Shown piece by piece: positions 25,109 to 33,914 of a stretch of DNA of 64,000 nt (position 1 is the stretch's first letter; the number at the start of each line of letters is the position of its first letter). A program made the position numbers and the translations under genes. The notes beneath the pieces were generated by a model, which was given only the letters and a program-made list of their open reading frames with translations, did no database searches and had not been told where the DNA came from. The stretch is from Acidimicrobiia bacterium (GTDB taxonomy: Bacteria; Actinomycetota; Acidimicrobiia; IMCC26256; JAGNEX01), in the NCBI GenBank assembly GCA_020637365.1, contig JACJWE010000002.1:1238430-1302429 (forward strand). Direction: 5' to 3'.

Positions 25109-25834
25109 ATGTTGACCGACGAAACAACGACGTCGTTTCACGTTCCGCCGGGCGCCCGGGCGCCTGCACTGATCCTGGTGCCGGATCTCCCCGAAGTGCC
25201 CTTGGAGGCGCGCCAGACCAATCGGGATATGGCGGTCTTGGCAGAGCGGTTTCATCACAGCATTGGCTGGGTAACGAGCTTTGGGATCATGCCGGGTCAA
25301 ACGGGCAGCGATCGATCGTTCAGCTTCGACGGGTGGGTCGAACGGCTCAGCGACATGACGCTGAGTAGTGCTCTCGACCCGAGTGTGAGCAGCGTGTGGC
25401 TGATGGGCGCCGGTTTTGGTGGGACCGTCGCTGCGCGGGTCGCCGCAAACTATCCCGAAATCGCTGGTCTGGTCTTGACCAGCACGCCGTCGAACGTGCA
25501 CAACTGGTTGGCTCAACCAACCCACCTGATGGCTCGCCTCAAACATGCTGGCATGATGCCGACCGATCCCGAGGATCCTGAGCTCTGGAGGCGGGCGTTG
25601 CGCAGCATCGACGTTCCCGAGGATGTTCGCCGCTGCGGCCCGCGTCCCGTCTTGGTCGTCCACGGTGAAGATGATCGTTCTGTTCCGCCGACCGCAGCGC
25701 GCAGTATCGCCGATCGAGGTGGCCGTCACGTTCAACTTCGGTTGATGCGCGGCGCTGGTCATGAAACCCATGTGGATCCCAGAATCTTGGCCATCGTCGA
25801 AACGTGGTTGGTGGCACAGGCGGGGACCGCGTAG
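25109..25834 (+). CDS. Alpha/beta-hydrolase fold protein lacking the nucleophile serine
   Basis: A 241-residue alpha/beta-hydrolase by fold: VPDLPEVPLEARQTNRDMAVLA, a nucleophile-elbow region, then VLVVHGEDDRSVPP (acid residue) and RGAGHETH (catalytic His position). At the elbow the sequence is LMGAGFGGTVAA, so the GxSxG motif reads GAGFG and the serine is replaced by glycine. Asp and His are retained. This suggests a non-hydrolytic or altered-mechanism member, or a single-codon change. ATG 25109 has GGGAG upstream. It is divergent from the lipoprotein gene. Confidence 0.82.
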   Translation: MLTDETTTSFHVPPGARAPALILVPDLPEVPLEARQTNRDMAVLAERFHHSIGWVTSFGIMPGQTGSDRSFSFDGWVERLSDMTLSSALDPSVSSVWLMGAGFGGTVAARVAANYPEIAGLVLTSTPSNVHNWLAQPTHLMARLKHAGMMPTDPEDPELWRRALRSIDVPEDVRRCGPRPVLVVHGEDDRSVPPTAARSIADRGGRHVQLRLMRGAGHETHVDPRILAIVETWLVAQAGTA

Positions 25835-25852
25835 ACACCCCTGGGGTGTCTA
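25832..25852 (+). terminator. Stop-codon palindrome, probable terminator
   Basis: TAGACACCCC-T-GGGGTGTCTA is a perfect inverted repeat whose first three bases are the hydrolase stop codon. A near-identical element overlaps the stop at 47481. It would form a 9-10 bp hairpin. Confidence 0.55.
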
Positions 25853-25903
25853 GCAGGGCTTCAGTCTCGTATCGCGCTTGAACGGGCGTTACAGTCGGCG
25901 CTC

Positions 25904-26968
25904 ATGAAGGCTCTTGTGCTCGCTGGCGGCTCGGGGACGCGCTTGCGTCCAATCACTCACACCAGTGCGAAACAGCTGGTGCCGTTGGCGAACAAACCCA
26001 TACTGTTCTATGGCATCGAGGCGATCGTCGCTGCTGGGGTGAGCGATATCGGCATCATCGTCGGCGACACGGCCCCTGACGTGATGGATGCGGTCGGCGA
26101 TGGTGGCCGGTGGGGCGCCCGCATCACCTACATCAGGCAGGACCAGCCAGAAGGTCTTGCCCACGCCGTGCAGATCGCCCATGAGTTTCTGGGTGACGAA
26201 CCCTTTGTGATGTATCTGGGGGACAATTTTCTCATCGGCGGAATCACCGATTTCGTACGCGAGTTCGAGCAACATGAGCCCGATGCACAGGTGCTGTTGA
26301 CATCGGTGGAGGAGCCTCAACACTTCGGTGTTGCAGAACTCGCCGATGATGGTTCGCTGATCAGGCTGGTTGAAAAGCCCAAAGACCCGCCGTCCGATCT
26401 GGCGTTGGTCGGGGTGTATCTGTTCTCCTCAAAGATTCACGAAGCGGTTCGAGCAATCCCCCGGTCGTGGCGCAACGAACTCGAAATCACCGACGCGATC
26501 CAGTGGCTGATCGAGAACGGTGACACGGTTCGATCACATGTGCTCAAGCGGCCTTGGATCGATACCGGCAAGCGACAAGAGGTTCTCGAAGCCAACCGCA
26601 TGGTCCTTGAAACCCTCCAAACTCGCATCGACGGAGCGGTCGATTCCGCTTCAAGGCTGACGGGCGCCGTGCAGATCGATGAGGGCGCTGTCATCGAGAG
26701 CAGCGTCATTCGCGGGCCTGCGGTGATCGGCGCGGGGGCGCGGGTTGCCAACTCCTATATCGGCCCGTTCTCATCGATTGGCCCAGGCTGCCTCATCGAC
26801 GAATCGGAGGTGGAGCATTCCGTTCTGCTGAGCGGAGCCCAGCTGTTCGGCGTCGCTCGTGTCGATGACAGTTTGATCGGACGCGATGTGGTCGTACGTC
26901 GGCGTGAGCGCAGACCGCACGTCTACCGCTTCATGCTGGGCGACCATTCAGAAGCCGTTGTGCCGTAG
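25904..26968 (+). CDS. rmlA: Glucose-1-phosphate thymidylyltransferase, long form
   Basis: Makes dTDP-glucose (or a related NDP-sugar) for deoxysugar synthesis. The 354-residue length and C-terminal left-handed beta-helix repeats place it in the long RmlA type rather than the ~290-residue enterobacterial type. The nucleotide signature LAGGSGTRLRPITHTSAKQLVPLANKP is at residues ~6-31, followed by YLGDN (catalytic Asp), EEPQHFGVAEL, VEKPK and PWIDTGKRQEVLEAN. The hexapeptide-like C-terminal region runs from ~245 to 340. The other rml genes (B, C, D) are not in the window. TACAGT lies 8 bases before the ATG with no Shine-Dalgarno. It opens the polysaccharide locus. Confidence 0.9.
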   Translation: MKALVLAGGSGTRLRPITHTSAKQLVPLANKPILFYGIEAIVAAGVSDIGIIVGDTAPDVMDAVGDGGRWGARITYIRQDQPEGLAHAVQIAHEFLGDEPFVMYLGDNFLIGGITDFVREFEQHEPDAQVLLTSVEEPQHFGVAELADDGSLIRLVEKPKDPPSDLALVGVYLFSSKIHEAVRAIPRSWRNELEITDAIQWLIENGDTVRSHVLKRPWIDTGKRQEVLEANRMVLETLQTRIDGAVDSASRLTGAVQIDEGAVIESSVIRGPAVIGAGARVANSYIGPFSSIGPGCLIDESEVEHSVLLSGAQLFGVARVDDSLIGRDVVVRRRERRPHVYRFMLGDHSEAVVP

Positions 26969-27049
26969 GCGGGCACCGACGTTTAACACCACCCACCTAG
27001 GCGACGCTCACACGCGCTGTAGGCCGGCGGTCGGCGTTGCGGCCTCTGG

Positions 27050-28012
27050 TCACTTAAACGTTGGGTTCGGGCGTACAGGCGCCGGGCAACGCAGTCGTCG
27101 CGACAGGTTGTTAGCCCTGCGGGTGTCGTGGTAGACGTCGAGCAGCGTCTGTTGAAACGGAATGGCAGGCGCCCAACCCGTGGCGGCGGCGAGTTTGGCT
27201 GGACTACCGACGAGCTGGGGGACCTCAACCGGTCGGACGAGGTCGTCGTCGACAACGAGTTCGATATCGTGGCCTGACAATGCGATGAGACCCTCGGCGA
27301 TCTCGCGGATCGACCGCCCCGTCCCGCTGCAGACGTTGTATGCCTCGCCACTTGCACCGTGCTCCATGAGGAGGCGATATGCGGCGATGACATCGCGCAC
27401 ATCGGTGAAGTCACGGATTGGGTCGAGGTTGCCAACCGCGATCTTGTCGGATCCATCTGCGACCGCTTGGCGGATCCGCTGGGCGAACACGGGTACGACG
27501 AACGCGGCGCGTTGACCCGGCCCGGTGTGCGAGAACGATCGGGTCGCGACCGTCTCGATCGATCCTGCTAGTGCCCATTGGCGAGCGACGACCTCCGCTG
27601 CGATCTTCGAGGCTGCATACGGTGTGAGCGGATTCAGCGGCGAGTCCTCTGAGAGGGGCAGGTCTTGTGGAGACACTGCGCCGTAGCAGTCTGAACTACC
27701 CACGATCAGCACTCGACGGACACCCGCCGCGATCGCTGCCCGGACAACGTTGAGCGTGCCCTGTGCGTTGATGGCGAAAGTTCCGCCCGGATCATCCCAG
27801 GAATGCCGGACATCTGACTGGGCGGCGAGGTGATAGACCACCTCAGGGCGTGCAGCGTGCAAGGCCGCCGATATGTCGTCGAATGAGCAGATATCGGTCG
27901 TGGGGGTTCCGTCGTCGGCGCCGGGTGCTAGCACCTCGTCGCCAGCTGCCCGAAGAAACGGTACGAGGTACCGGCCGACGAAACCTGAGGCTCCCGTTAC
28001 GTATGCGCGCAT
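27050..28012 (-). CDS. NAD-dependent sugar epimerase/dehydratase (GDP-mannose 4,6-dehydratase-like)
   Basis: An extended short-chain dehydrogenase of 320 residues acting on a nucleotide sugar. The Rossmann motif TGASGFVGRYLVPFL is at the N-terminus, followed by YHLAAQSDVRHSW, the catalytic SSDCYG and YAASK (Tyr/Lys), and GNLDPIRDFTDVRD, which resembles GMD and GDP-6-deoxy-lyxo-hexulose reductase. NDP specificity is inferred. ATG 28012 places the Rossmann motif normally; GTG 28033, overlapping the upstream stop, is an alternative. It is downstream of and coupled to a glycosyltransferase. Confidence 0.85.
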   Translation of the reverse strand: MRAYVTGASGFVGRYLVPFLRAAGDEVLAPGADDGTPTTDICSFDDISAALHAARPEVVYHLAAQSDVRHSWDDPGGTFAINAQGTLNVVRAAIAAGVRRVLIVGSSDCYGAVSPQDLPLSEDSPLNPLTPYAASKIAAEVVARQWALAGSIETVATRSFSHTGPGQRAAFVVPVFAQRIRQAVADGSDKIAVGNLDPIRDFTDVRDVIAAYRLLMEHGASGEAYNVCSGTGRSIREIAEGLIALSGHDIELVVDDDLVRPVEVPQLVGSPAKLAAATGWAPAIPFQQTLLDVYHDTRRANNLSRRLRCPAPVRPNPTFK

Positions 28013-28029
28013 GTGCGCATTGTGGTCGC

Positions 28030-29241
28030 TCACGGACCATGTGTGCGAACGCCGCGCTCGTCGGCCAGTTCGGCATAGAGCGCTCGATGTTGGTCCGCGG
28101 TGCGTCCCCATGTGTAGGCAGCTGCGGTTTTGGGACCCGCGACAAGCTGTTCGGCTCGAAGCGGGCCGTCGGTGACCGTCGCTTCGATGGCGGCTATCAG
28201 CTCGTCTTGTATCTTCTCGGCTGACTCTGGGGATTGTGTCGCGCGTTCTGTGGCTTGTGTTGCTCCAACTCGAATCGCAGCCGCGGGCGCAAAGCTATCC
28301 ATAGGTGTGCCTTTGGCGATGATGAGCGGTGACCCACATGCCATCGCCTCGAGCGCTGGCAGGCCGAAGCCTTCAACACTGCTGGGATAGATCGTCACCG
28401 CGGCGGCTCGATACAAAGCGGGCAGTTCCTCTTCTGCGACGTAGCCGAGCCGAAGGATTCGATCTTTGTGCTTGGCCGAATACAAGGCTTCTTCGATGCG
28501 GGCCATGCCCCACCCATCTCGACCGGCGAGCACGAGTCGGAGGTCGCGCTGGCGTTCGGCTACGGCGTCAAAGGCGCGGATGAGGAGATCGACCTGCTTG
28601 CGTGGCTCCAGGGTGCCCACGAACAGCGCGAAGGGGTTGCCTCCGAGGCGATCGATGACCGCCTGATCGGCCACCGTGCGCGTTGTGTTGAAGTGACGAT
28701 GATCGATGCCGTGGGGGATGACCGTGACCGGACGATGTCGGGGGAACAGGTCGTCGATCCGCTCTGCGGTGTGCTCGGAGACGGCGATAAGGCGATCGGC
28801 TGTGAAGACGGACCTTTGAATAGCGCGCCGAAAGAAGGTGACCTTTTTGCGTTCGTGAAACTGCGGAAAGTCGAAAAAGGTGGTGTCGTGAATCGTGACA
28901 ATAGTCGGGATCTTTCCGCTGACTTTCCACGGAAAGGTGTAGTGCGGGCTATGCCAAATGAAAGGTTCTTGAGAATATTGGTCGACGAGGTGGGCCGGGA
29001 GGCGCATCTGTTCCCAGAGTAAGCGATGGAAACGGTTGGTCGGGACGACGGCATCCGGCGACGTGCCAGCTGCGTTCCAGCGTTCGGTATCGCGTCGCTG
29101 AGAAACCACTCGAAGTGAGATGTCTGGCAATAGCGCAGCTTCCGAGGGTTGTCCTGCGCTCCGTGCCCCAAGGGCTTGCGCGACGTTTAAGACGTAGCGT
29201 CCGGCGCCGACGGGCTGTCGGGGGACCGCGGAGACGTCCAT
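28030..29241 (-). CDS. GT4-family glycosyltransferase
   Basis: A retaining GT-B glycosyltransferase of about 403 residues. The N-terminal acceptor domain has the PVGAGRYVLNVAQAL glycine-rich loop. The C-terminal donor domain has FALFVGTLEPRKQVDLLIRAF, RILRLGYVAEEELPALYRAA and the PSSVEGFGLPALEAMACGSPLI motif with the E-x7-E-type acidic residues. The ATG at 29241 gives the expected MDVSAVPRQP start; upstream TTG 29274 is possible. It is cotranscribed with the epimerase and divergent from the RTX gene across an AT-rich 259-base spacer. Sugar specificity is unknown. Confidence 0.88.
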   Translation of the reverse strand: MDVSAVPRQPVGAGRYVLNVAQALGARSAGQPSEAALLPDISLRVVSQRRDTERWNAAGTSPDAVVPTNRFHRLLWEQMRLPAHLVDQYSQEPFIWHSPHYTFPWKVSGKIPTIVTIHDTTFFDFPQFHERKKVTFFRRAIQRSVFTADRLIAVSEHTAERIDDLFPRHRPVTVIPHGIDHRHFNTTRTVADQAVIDRLGGNPFALFVGTLEPRKQVDLLIRAFDAVAERQRDLRLVLAGRDGWGMARIEEALYSAKHKDRILRLGYVAEEELPALYRAAAVTIYPSSVEGFGLPALEAMACGSPLIIAKGTPMDSFAPAAAIRVGATQATERATQSPESAEKIQDELIAAIEATVTDGPLRAEQLVAGPKTAAAYTWGRTADQHRALYAELADERGVRTHGP

Positions 29242-29500
29242 TATCACGTTCAACAAGTGTCTACTGTGTGGCAAAACTGGGCCTCATGTTGCGAAGGAGG
29301 ATTATTGAATATATCTGCTGTCTAGCTCTCAAAGGTGTCAACCCGCGTCGCTGATTGGAGCTCTGAACAGGACGCTCTCGAGTGCCGATTCTCTGCTTCT
29401 GTCACAAATCGCCTCACCCGTCTCGACTCCCACACCCGTTCGCAATATTGTTTTTTGTGGCGTCCGATAGTGCAGGGCGCGGAACGATTGGAGACAAGAC

Positions 29501-30517
29501 ATGTCTGGCGAACAAGACCCTCGAGGAGTAATCACGAAGGGTGGTCTTGGATTCGAAGAGAGGGCGTCATTTCGACGCTGGTGGGCCGCTCTTTTCGGTA
29601 TCGTCACGCTGTCGGTCATACTGATTCTTCCGGTTCAATCGCAGGCAGCACTGCGAGATGGAGAGCCGTGTGAATCGCTGGCTGGCGTCGTGCGAGGCAC
29701 CGATCGATCCGAAACCATCCGGGGAACCGATGGACCCGATGTGATATGGGCCGGCGGTGGGGATGACCTCATCTACGGCAATGGAGGAGACGACATTATT
29801 TGTGGGAGTTCCGGCGCTGACGTCATTTACGGCGGCGACGGCAACGACACAATCTACGGAGGATCCGGTAACGACACGATTTGGGGAGGTGCTGGCAACG
29901 ACCTCCTCGATGCTGGAGTCGGTGACGCGAAGGCGATTCAGGCCGGTAACGACACGCTGAACGGCGGTTCGGGTAACGACATCCTTAACGGGCGCGGCGG
30001 CAACGACATCCTGAGGGGTGGCAGTGACGGCGATACCTTGCGAGACGGTGGCGGCAACGACCGGCTGTTTGGAGAGGGCGGCAACGACCTGATCTCGATT
30101 TCGGGTCAAGGAACCGCTGATGGTGGTACCGGCGGTGATCGAATCACCGTTCAAGCAGATCGCGGCATGACCGTGACCGCAAATGGAGGTGACGGCAACG
30201 ACACCTTGCGGGCACTTGAAGGTCCCGGTGAGTTCCGCTTGAACGGAGGAAACGGTAACGACCTGATCACGATGCTCGATGACGACGGAGCCCGGCTCGG
30301 AACGGGCATCCTCAAAGGGGATGCTGGCATGGACATCCTGGTCGGGAACCGGCTTGACAACTACCTGTTCGGGGGCGCCGATAACGACACCCTCCGGGGG
30401 ATGGGAGGGGACGACAAACTCAATGGCGGTCCCGGCAACGACATTCTCGACGGAGGTGCAGGCAGCGATCAGTGCTCCACTGGCGGCGGTAACGACGACC
30501 TCGTGAGCTGCGAATAG
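29501..30517 (+). CDS. Secreted RTX (haemolysin-type Ca2+-binding repeat) protein
   Basis: A 338-residue protein. An N-terminal membrane/signal helix (residues ~28-50, ending QSQA) precedes about fifteen glycine/aspartate nonapeptides of the GGxGxDxUx type (GGGDDLIYG, GGDGNDTIYG, GGSGNDTIWG, GGNGNDLITM and others) running almost to the C-terminus, which ends with two Cys. These repeats fold into a Ca2+-loaded parallel beta-roll outside the cell. There is no catalytic domain and no type I secretion gene nearby; the N-terminal signal suggests Sec export, unlike classical RTX toxins. GGAG lies ~9 bases before the ATG. A structural or adhesive role within the surface-polysaccharide locus is inference. 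Confidence 0.88.
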   Translation: MSGEQDPRGVITKGGLGFEERASFRRWWAALFGIVTLSVILILPVQSQAALRDGEPCESLAGVVRGTDRSETIRGTDGPDVIWAGGGDDLIYGNGGDDIICGSSGADVIYGGDGNDTIYGGSGNDTIWGGAGNDLLDAGVGDAKAIQAGNDTLNGGSGNDILNGRGGNDILRGGSDGDTLRDGGGNDRLFGEGGNDLISISGQGTADGGTGGDRITVQADRGMTVTANGGDGNDTLRALEGPGEFRLNGGNGNDLITMLDDDGARLGTGILKGDAGMDILVGNRLDNYLFGGADNDTLRGMGGDDKLNGGPGNDILDGGAGSDQCSTGGGNDDLVSCE

Positions 30518-30568
30518 GGCGGTGACGTCCGGGCGGTTCTGGGGAAAAGCCCGAATATCAACGATCGT

Positions 30569-30601
30569 CTTGGCGGCGGCCCATACCGGGCCGCCGCCAA
30601 G
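30569..30601. terminator. Bidirectional hairpin terminator
   Basis: A perfect 14 bp stem, CTTGGCGGCGGCCC, with loop ATACC. It sits between the convergent RTX gene and a glycosyltransferase, and can serve both strands. Confidence 0.75.
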
Positions 30602-30627
30602 ACGCCGAGACGGCGTGTGCAGTGAGG

Positions 30628-31749
30628 TCACCGTGCAGCCAATTGCTCATAGACCTCTAGATGTCCGGCGGCGCTCGCGTCCCACGTAAATGTTGCGGCA
30701 TGCGCAATACCGGCTCGGCGACGTGCCGCGTTGTCTGCGGAGGGTTCTTCGAGAAGCGTCAACAGTGCCGAAGCTGCCGCGTCAGGCTGGCGCGGCGGGA
30801 CCAAGATTGCGGCGGGACCCGCAACCTCAAGATGTACAGGAATGGCTGATGCCAGCGTCGGGCAGCCATAGGACTGCGCTTCGAGAACGGGAAAACCAAA
30901 GCCCTCTTCCAGCGACAGCGAAACCAGGGCACGCGCTTGGCGATAGAGCGTTGCCAGATTGGGTTCGCTGACCTTGCCGAGCCGTAGCACCCCCGGCCGG
31001 TCAAGATCCGCGGTATCGCCCCAACCGGGTGGTCCTGCGATCACGAGTGCGAGCCCAGGGTGTTTGACGCGGACCTGATCAAAGGCCTCCAACAGGGTAG
31101 GAAGGCCTTTGCGCGGTTCGACCGTTCCAACAAAGAGGATGAAATCCGAACCGACCCCCATCTCGGTCAGGGAAAGCCGCTCCGCCATCTGGCCAGGCGA
31201 GGGCAACGGTGCGGTGATGCCGTGCGGGACGAGGGCTACACGTTCGGGTGCGACGCCCAGATCGGTGAGGTGCTCGGCGACGCTGCTGGTGGGGGTGATG
31301 ATGGCGTCTGCTTCTCTCAGAGCCAACTCGAATCCCTTCATATGAAAGGTGCGGCCACGTCGCGTCAGGGTTTCGGGACGCGTCAGAAACACCAAGTCAT
31401 GAACCGTAACCGCTAACGGTCGGCCGCGATGCGGGGGGATGGCCAGACTCGGGGCATGGATCACGTCGGCGTCGACGGGTGCGGTACGGCCTCGGAGTGC
31501 ATGCCACATCCGGTAGCGCCACCGTGGTCCGGGTACCCCGAGATCGTGGTGTTGAGCCCGGGCATCGAGCGGGGCTGACAACGCGGCTTTGTCCAAGGTG
31601 CCTGACGCGAAGGTCACCAGATCGGCGCCGATGGGCGGGAGCGACCTCATCAACGCATCGACGTAGCGCCCGATACCGCCCGGGATGGGCTGGGTCAGCT
31701 GTCCGGCGTGGAGGCCAACCCTGACCGGTCTGGTCGGTTTCTCACTCAA
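30628..31749 (-). CDS. GT4-family glycosyltransferase
   Basis: A 373-residue GT-B enzyme of the GT4 (group 1) type. Features: GLHAGQLTQPIPGGIGRYVDALM in the acceptor domain, VIHAPSLAIPP, and in the donor domain FILFVGTVEPRKGLPTLLEAFDQV, LGKVSEPNLATLYRQA and LSLEEGFGFPVLEAQSYGCPTL. The TTG start at 31749 overlaps the stop of the upstream glycosyltransferase by four bases, so the two are coupled. The donor and acceptor are unknown. Confidence 0.88.
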   Translation of the reverse strand: MSEKPTRPVRVGLHAGQLTQPIPGGIGRYVDALMRSLPPIGADLVTFASGTLDKAALSAPLDARAQHHDLGVPGPRWRYRMWHALRGRTAPVDADVIHAPSLAIPPHRGRPLAVTVHDLVFLTRPETLTRRGRTFHMKGFELALREADAIITPTSSVAEHLTDLGVAPERVALVPHGITAPLPSPGQMAERLSLTEMGVGSDFILFVGTVEPRKGLPTLLEAFDQVRVKHPGLALVIAGPPGWGDTADLDRPGVLRLGKVSEPNLATLYRQARALVSLSLEEGFGFPVLEAQSYGCPTLASAIPVHLEVAGPAAILVPPRQPDAAASALLTLLEEPSADNAARRRAGIAHAATFTWDASAAGHLEVYEQLAAR

Positions 31750-32833
31750 CGGTTGGTTGCTTGCCGGTAGATGTCGGTCATATCGTCGAGGAAGCGTTCA
31801 GGAGTAAACCGAGCGGCGTTTTGTCGACCGGAGGCTTTGAGTTCTGCCCGCTTCGCTTCGTCATTCACCGCGGTGCGAAGCGCTCCACCGATGCTGCTCA
31901 CGTCGGCAGGGTCACATGAGATCGCCGCCCCGCCAGAGGTTTCGGCCACCGCTGAGTCGTCACCGATCACAACGGGGATTCCCAACCCCTGGGCTTCGAG
32001 AACGGGCAAACCTTCACCTTCGTGGTGCGATACATAACACAGCGCGCGAGCGAAGGCGACCAGCGCGTTGCGTTTGGCCTCGGTAACCGGACCCAGACGG
32101 TAAATCCGGGACCTGACCTGGCCAACCTCGTCGAGGGCCTGAACGACATCCGACGAACCGTCACCCTCGGCCCCGGCGAGCACGAGCGCGATGTCCGCGT
32201 CGTTTTGGGCCGCGTCAACAAAGCCGCGGATCACCGCGTCGAGGCGTTTGCGGCGTTTCTCTGCGCCGAGACAGAGGACATATGGCCGTCCGGCGAGCCT
32301 CACAGGCAGGTCATCGCGGCTCGCGTCCGCGACGGTCGCTGGCGGGATGGGCGCAACCCGGATGCGGTCGGTGTCGAGGATGTCGGCGAGCGTCGCCGCG
32401 GTGGCGTTGGTCAGCGTGTGGACCCAAGCGCCCTGCTTGATGCGGCGCTCGACCAAGCGGGTGATGGTGCGGTTGGGCGCCTCGCCCCATCGTGGAGCAA
32501 GCCACGGGCTGGCGTCGTGCACCGAGATGACGCAGGCCGCCCGGCCGGGGGCGGCGTGACGTAGTTGGTGCCATGGACGATCGCTACGTCGTCAAAGATG
32601 CTCGGCGGGCGACCTCCGAAGCGTCCCCACCAACGAAAGGCAGCGGTTGCGCCCGGGATCCGGACCACGTGCGCACCCGGAAACTGTGTGCGCCCCGCAG
32701 AGGCGCTGCCCGACATCACGAAACGGGTGACGTCGTTGTCCGCGGCTTCAAGAGCGGGAACCAGTACGGAAACAAAATGGCCAATCCCACTGTTGGGGTG
32801 GGCTAATGGGGTGACATCCACAGCGATGCGCAT
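31746..32833 (-). pseudogene. GT4-family glycosyltransferase, disrupted by a one-base deletion
   Basis: As written, the frame from ATG 32833 reads MRIAVDVTPLAHPNSGIGHF ... IVHGTNYVTPPPAGR and then runs into non-homologous residues. The adjacent frame starts with SVHDASPWLAP and carries the whole donor domain: YVLCLGAEKRRKRLDAVIRGF, YRLGPVTEAKRNALV and SHHEGEGLPVLEAQGLGIPVV. One missing base in the G/C-rich stretch 32534-32543 joins them into a normal 362-residue enzyme resembling the next gene downstream. It is divergent from wzm, 138 bases away. Confidence 0.85.
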
Positions 32834-32971
32834 ACCCCATGGTGGCCGAAAATGGGTCGGTTTGGCACACCGCTGCGAATCGCTCGCGGCCGACCAGACC
32901 GGTACCATGCCGCGTTCCGGCGCAACTGTTGCGCCGTGGCGTCGTGACGAAACGACGAGCGAGCGGGGAGT

Positions 32972-33913
32972 GTGACACTGACCGCACAAGCGCCTGATGC
33001 TGGCGTTCCGACCTTGGTGAATGCGTCTTCCAACGTCGGAATCCGCGGGCAACTCAAAGAGATCTGGACCTACCGCGAACTGCTCGGTGGTCTGGTTCGT
33101 AAAGAACTCAAAGTCAAATACAAGAACAGCGTGTTGGGATTTCTCTGGACGTTGCTCAACCCGGCGCTGTATCTCGTCGTGTTTTGGCTGGCATTCGACG
33201 TTCTGCTCGACAGTCGAGTCCCGCAGTTTTTCGTGTTCTTCCTGTCCGGGTACCTCATCTGGACCCTGTTCTCCAATTCGATCGCGCTAGGGACCGGCTC
33301 GGTCCTCGCCAACTCGGCGTTGGTCAAGAAGCTGTACTTTCCGCGGGAAGTACTGCCCCTCGCCCAGGTCGGCGCGGCGATCGTGCACTTCTTTCTGCAG
33401 AGTGTCGTGTTGTTGGCAACCCTGGTGATCGTGTGGCACGACGTGTCGTTCCGCTTCATGATCCTGCTCCCACCTGCGTTGTTGATCGCTGTAGCGTTGG
33501 CGACCGGCATCACCTTGGTGACCTCGAGCCTCAACGTGCGGCTGCGCGATACCGAGCACTTCGTCGAGTTGGGTCTGTTGGCCTGGTTCTGGCTCACACC
33601 GATCGTGTATCCGTTCGGAACGGTGTATTCCGATCGCATCTCGCCGATGTTTCGTTGGGGATTTGAGCGCAACCCGATCACGGCGGTCATCATCACGTTC
33701 CAGCGAGCGATTCACAACGTGACCTATTTCTGTGAGTCGACCGGCAAGGTCGACATCACCAATTGCCCCGATGTCAAACAGGTGCTCCCAAACGAACCGA
33801 TGATCTGGTACGCGGTGCAACTCGCCATAGCGGGCGTGATCTCGTTACTGGTGCTCTACGGCGGGCTGCGCTACTTCAGGCGGACGAGCGGCGACTTCGC
33901 CGAGGAGATTTGA
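32972..33913 (+). CDS. wzm: ABC-2 type polysaccharide export permease (Wzm-like)
   Basis: The membrane subunit of an O-antigen/teichoic-acid-type exporter. The 313-residue length and six to seven helices fit the TagG/RfbD/Wzm family. The cytoplasmic amphipathic N-terminus reads YRELLGGLVRKELKVKYKNSVLGFLWTLLNP, a family hallmark. In an actinobacterium the cargo would be a lipid-linked cell-wall or surface polysaccharide. There is an insertion with two Cys near residues 252-266 (TYFCESTGKVDITNCPD). GTG 32972 is used; GGGGAG is unusually close. The ATPase follows after one base. Confidence 0.92.
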   Translation: MTLTAQAPDAGVPTLVNASSNVGIRGQLKEIWTYRELLGGLVRKELKVKYKNSVLGFLWTLLNPALYLVVFWLAFDVLLDSRVPQFFVFFLSGYLIWTLFSNSIALGTGSVLANSALVKKLYFPREVLPLAQVGAAIVHFFLQSVVLLATLVIVWHDVSFRFMILLPPALLIAVALATGITLVTSSLNVRLRDTEHFVELGLLAWFWLTPIVYPFGTVYSDRISPMFRWGFERNPITAVIITFQRAIHNVTYFCESTGKVDITNCPDVKQVLPNEPMIWYAVQLAIAGVISLLVLYGGLRYFRRTSGDFAEEI

Positions 33914-33914
33914 C

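Noticed and set aside
23658..25169. 503-residue version of the lipoprotein starting at 25169
   Set aside because: The first 100 codons overlap the divergent hydrolase start and upstream region, are Arg/Ser-rich and lack any signal-like feature; ATG 24869 fits better.
29567..30631. 354-residue open frame antisense to the RTX gene
   Set aside because: Its regular repeats are the mirror of the RTX nonapeptide codons; there is no start support.
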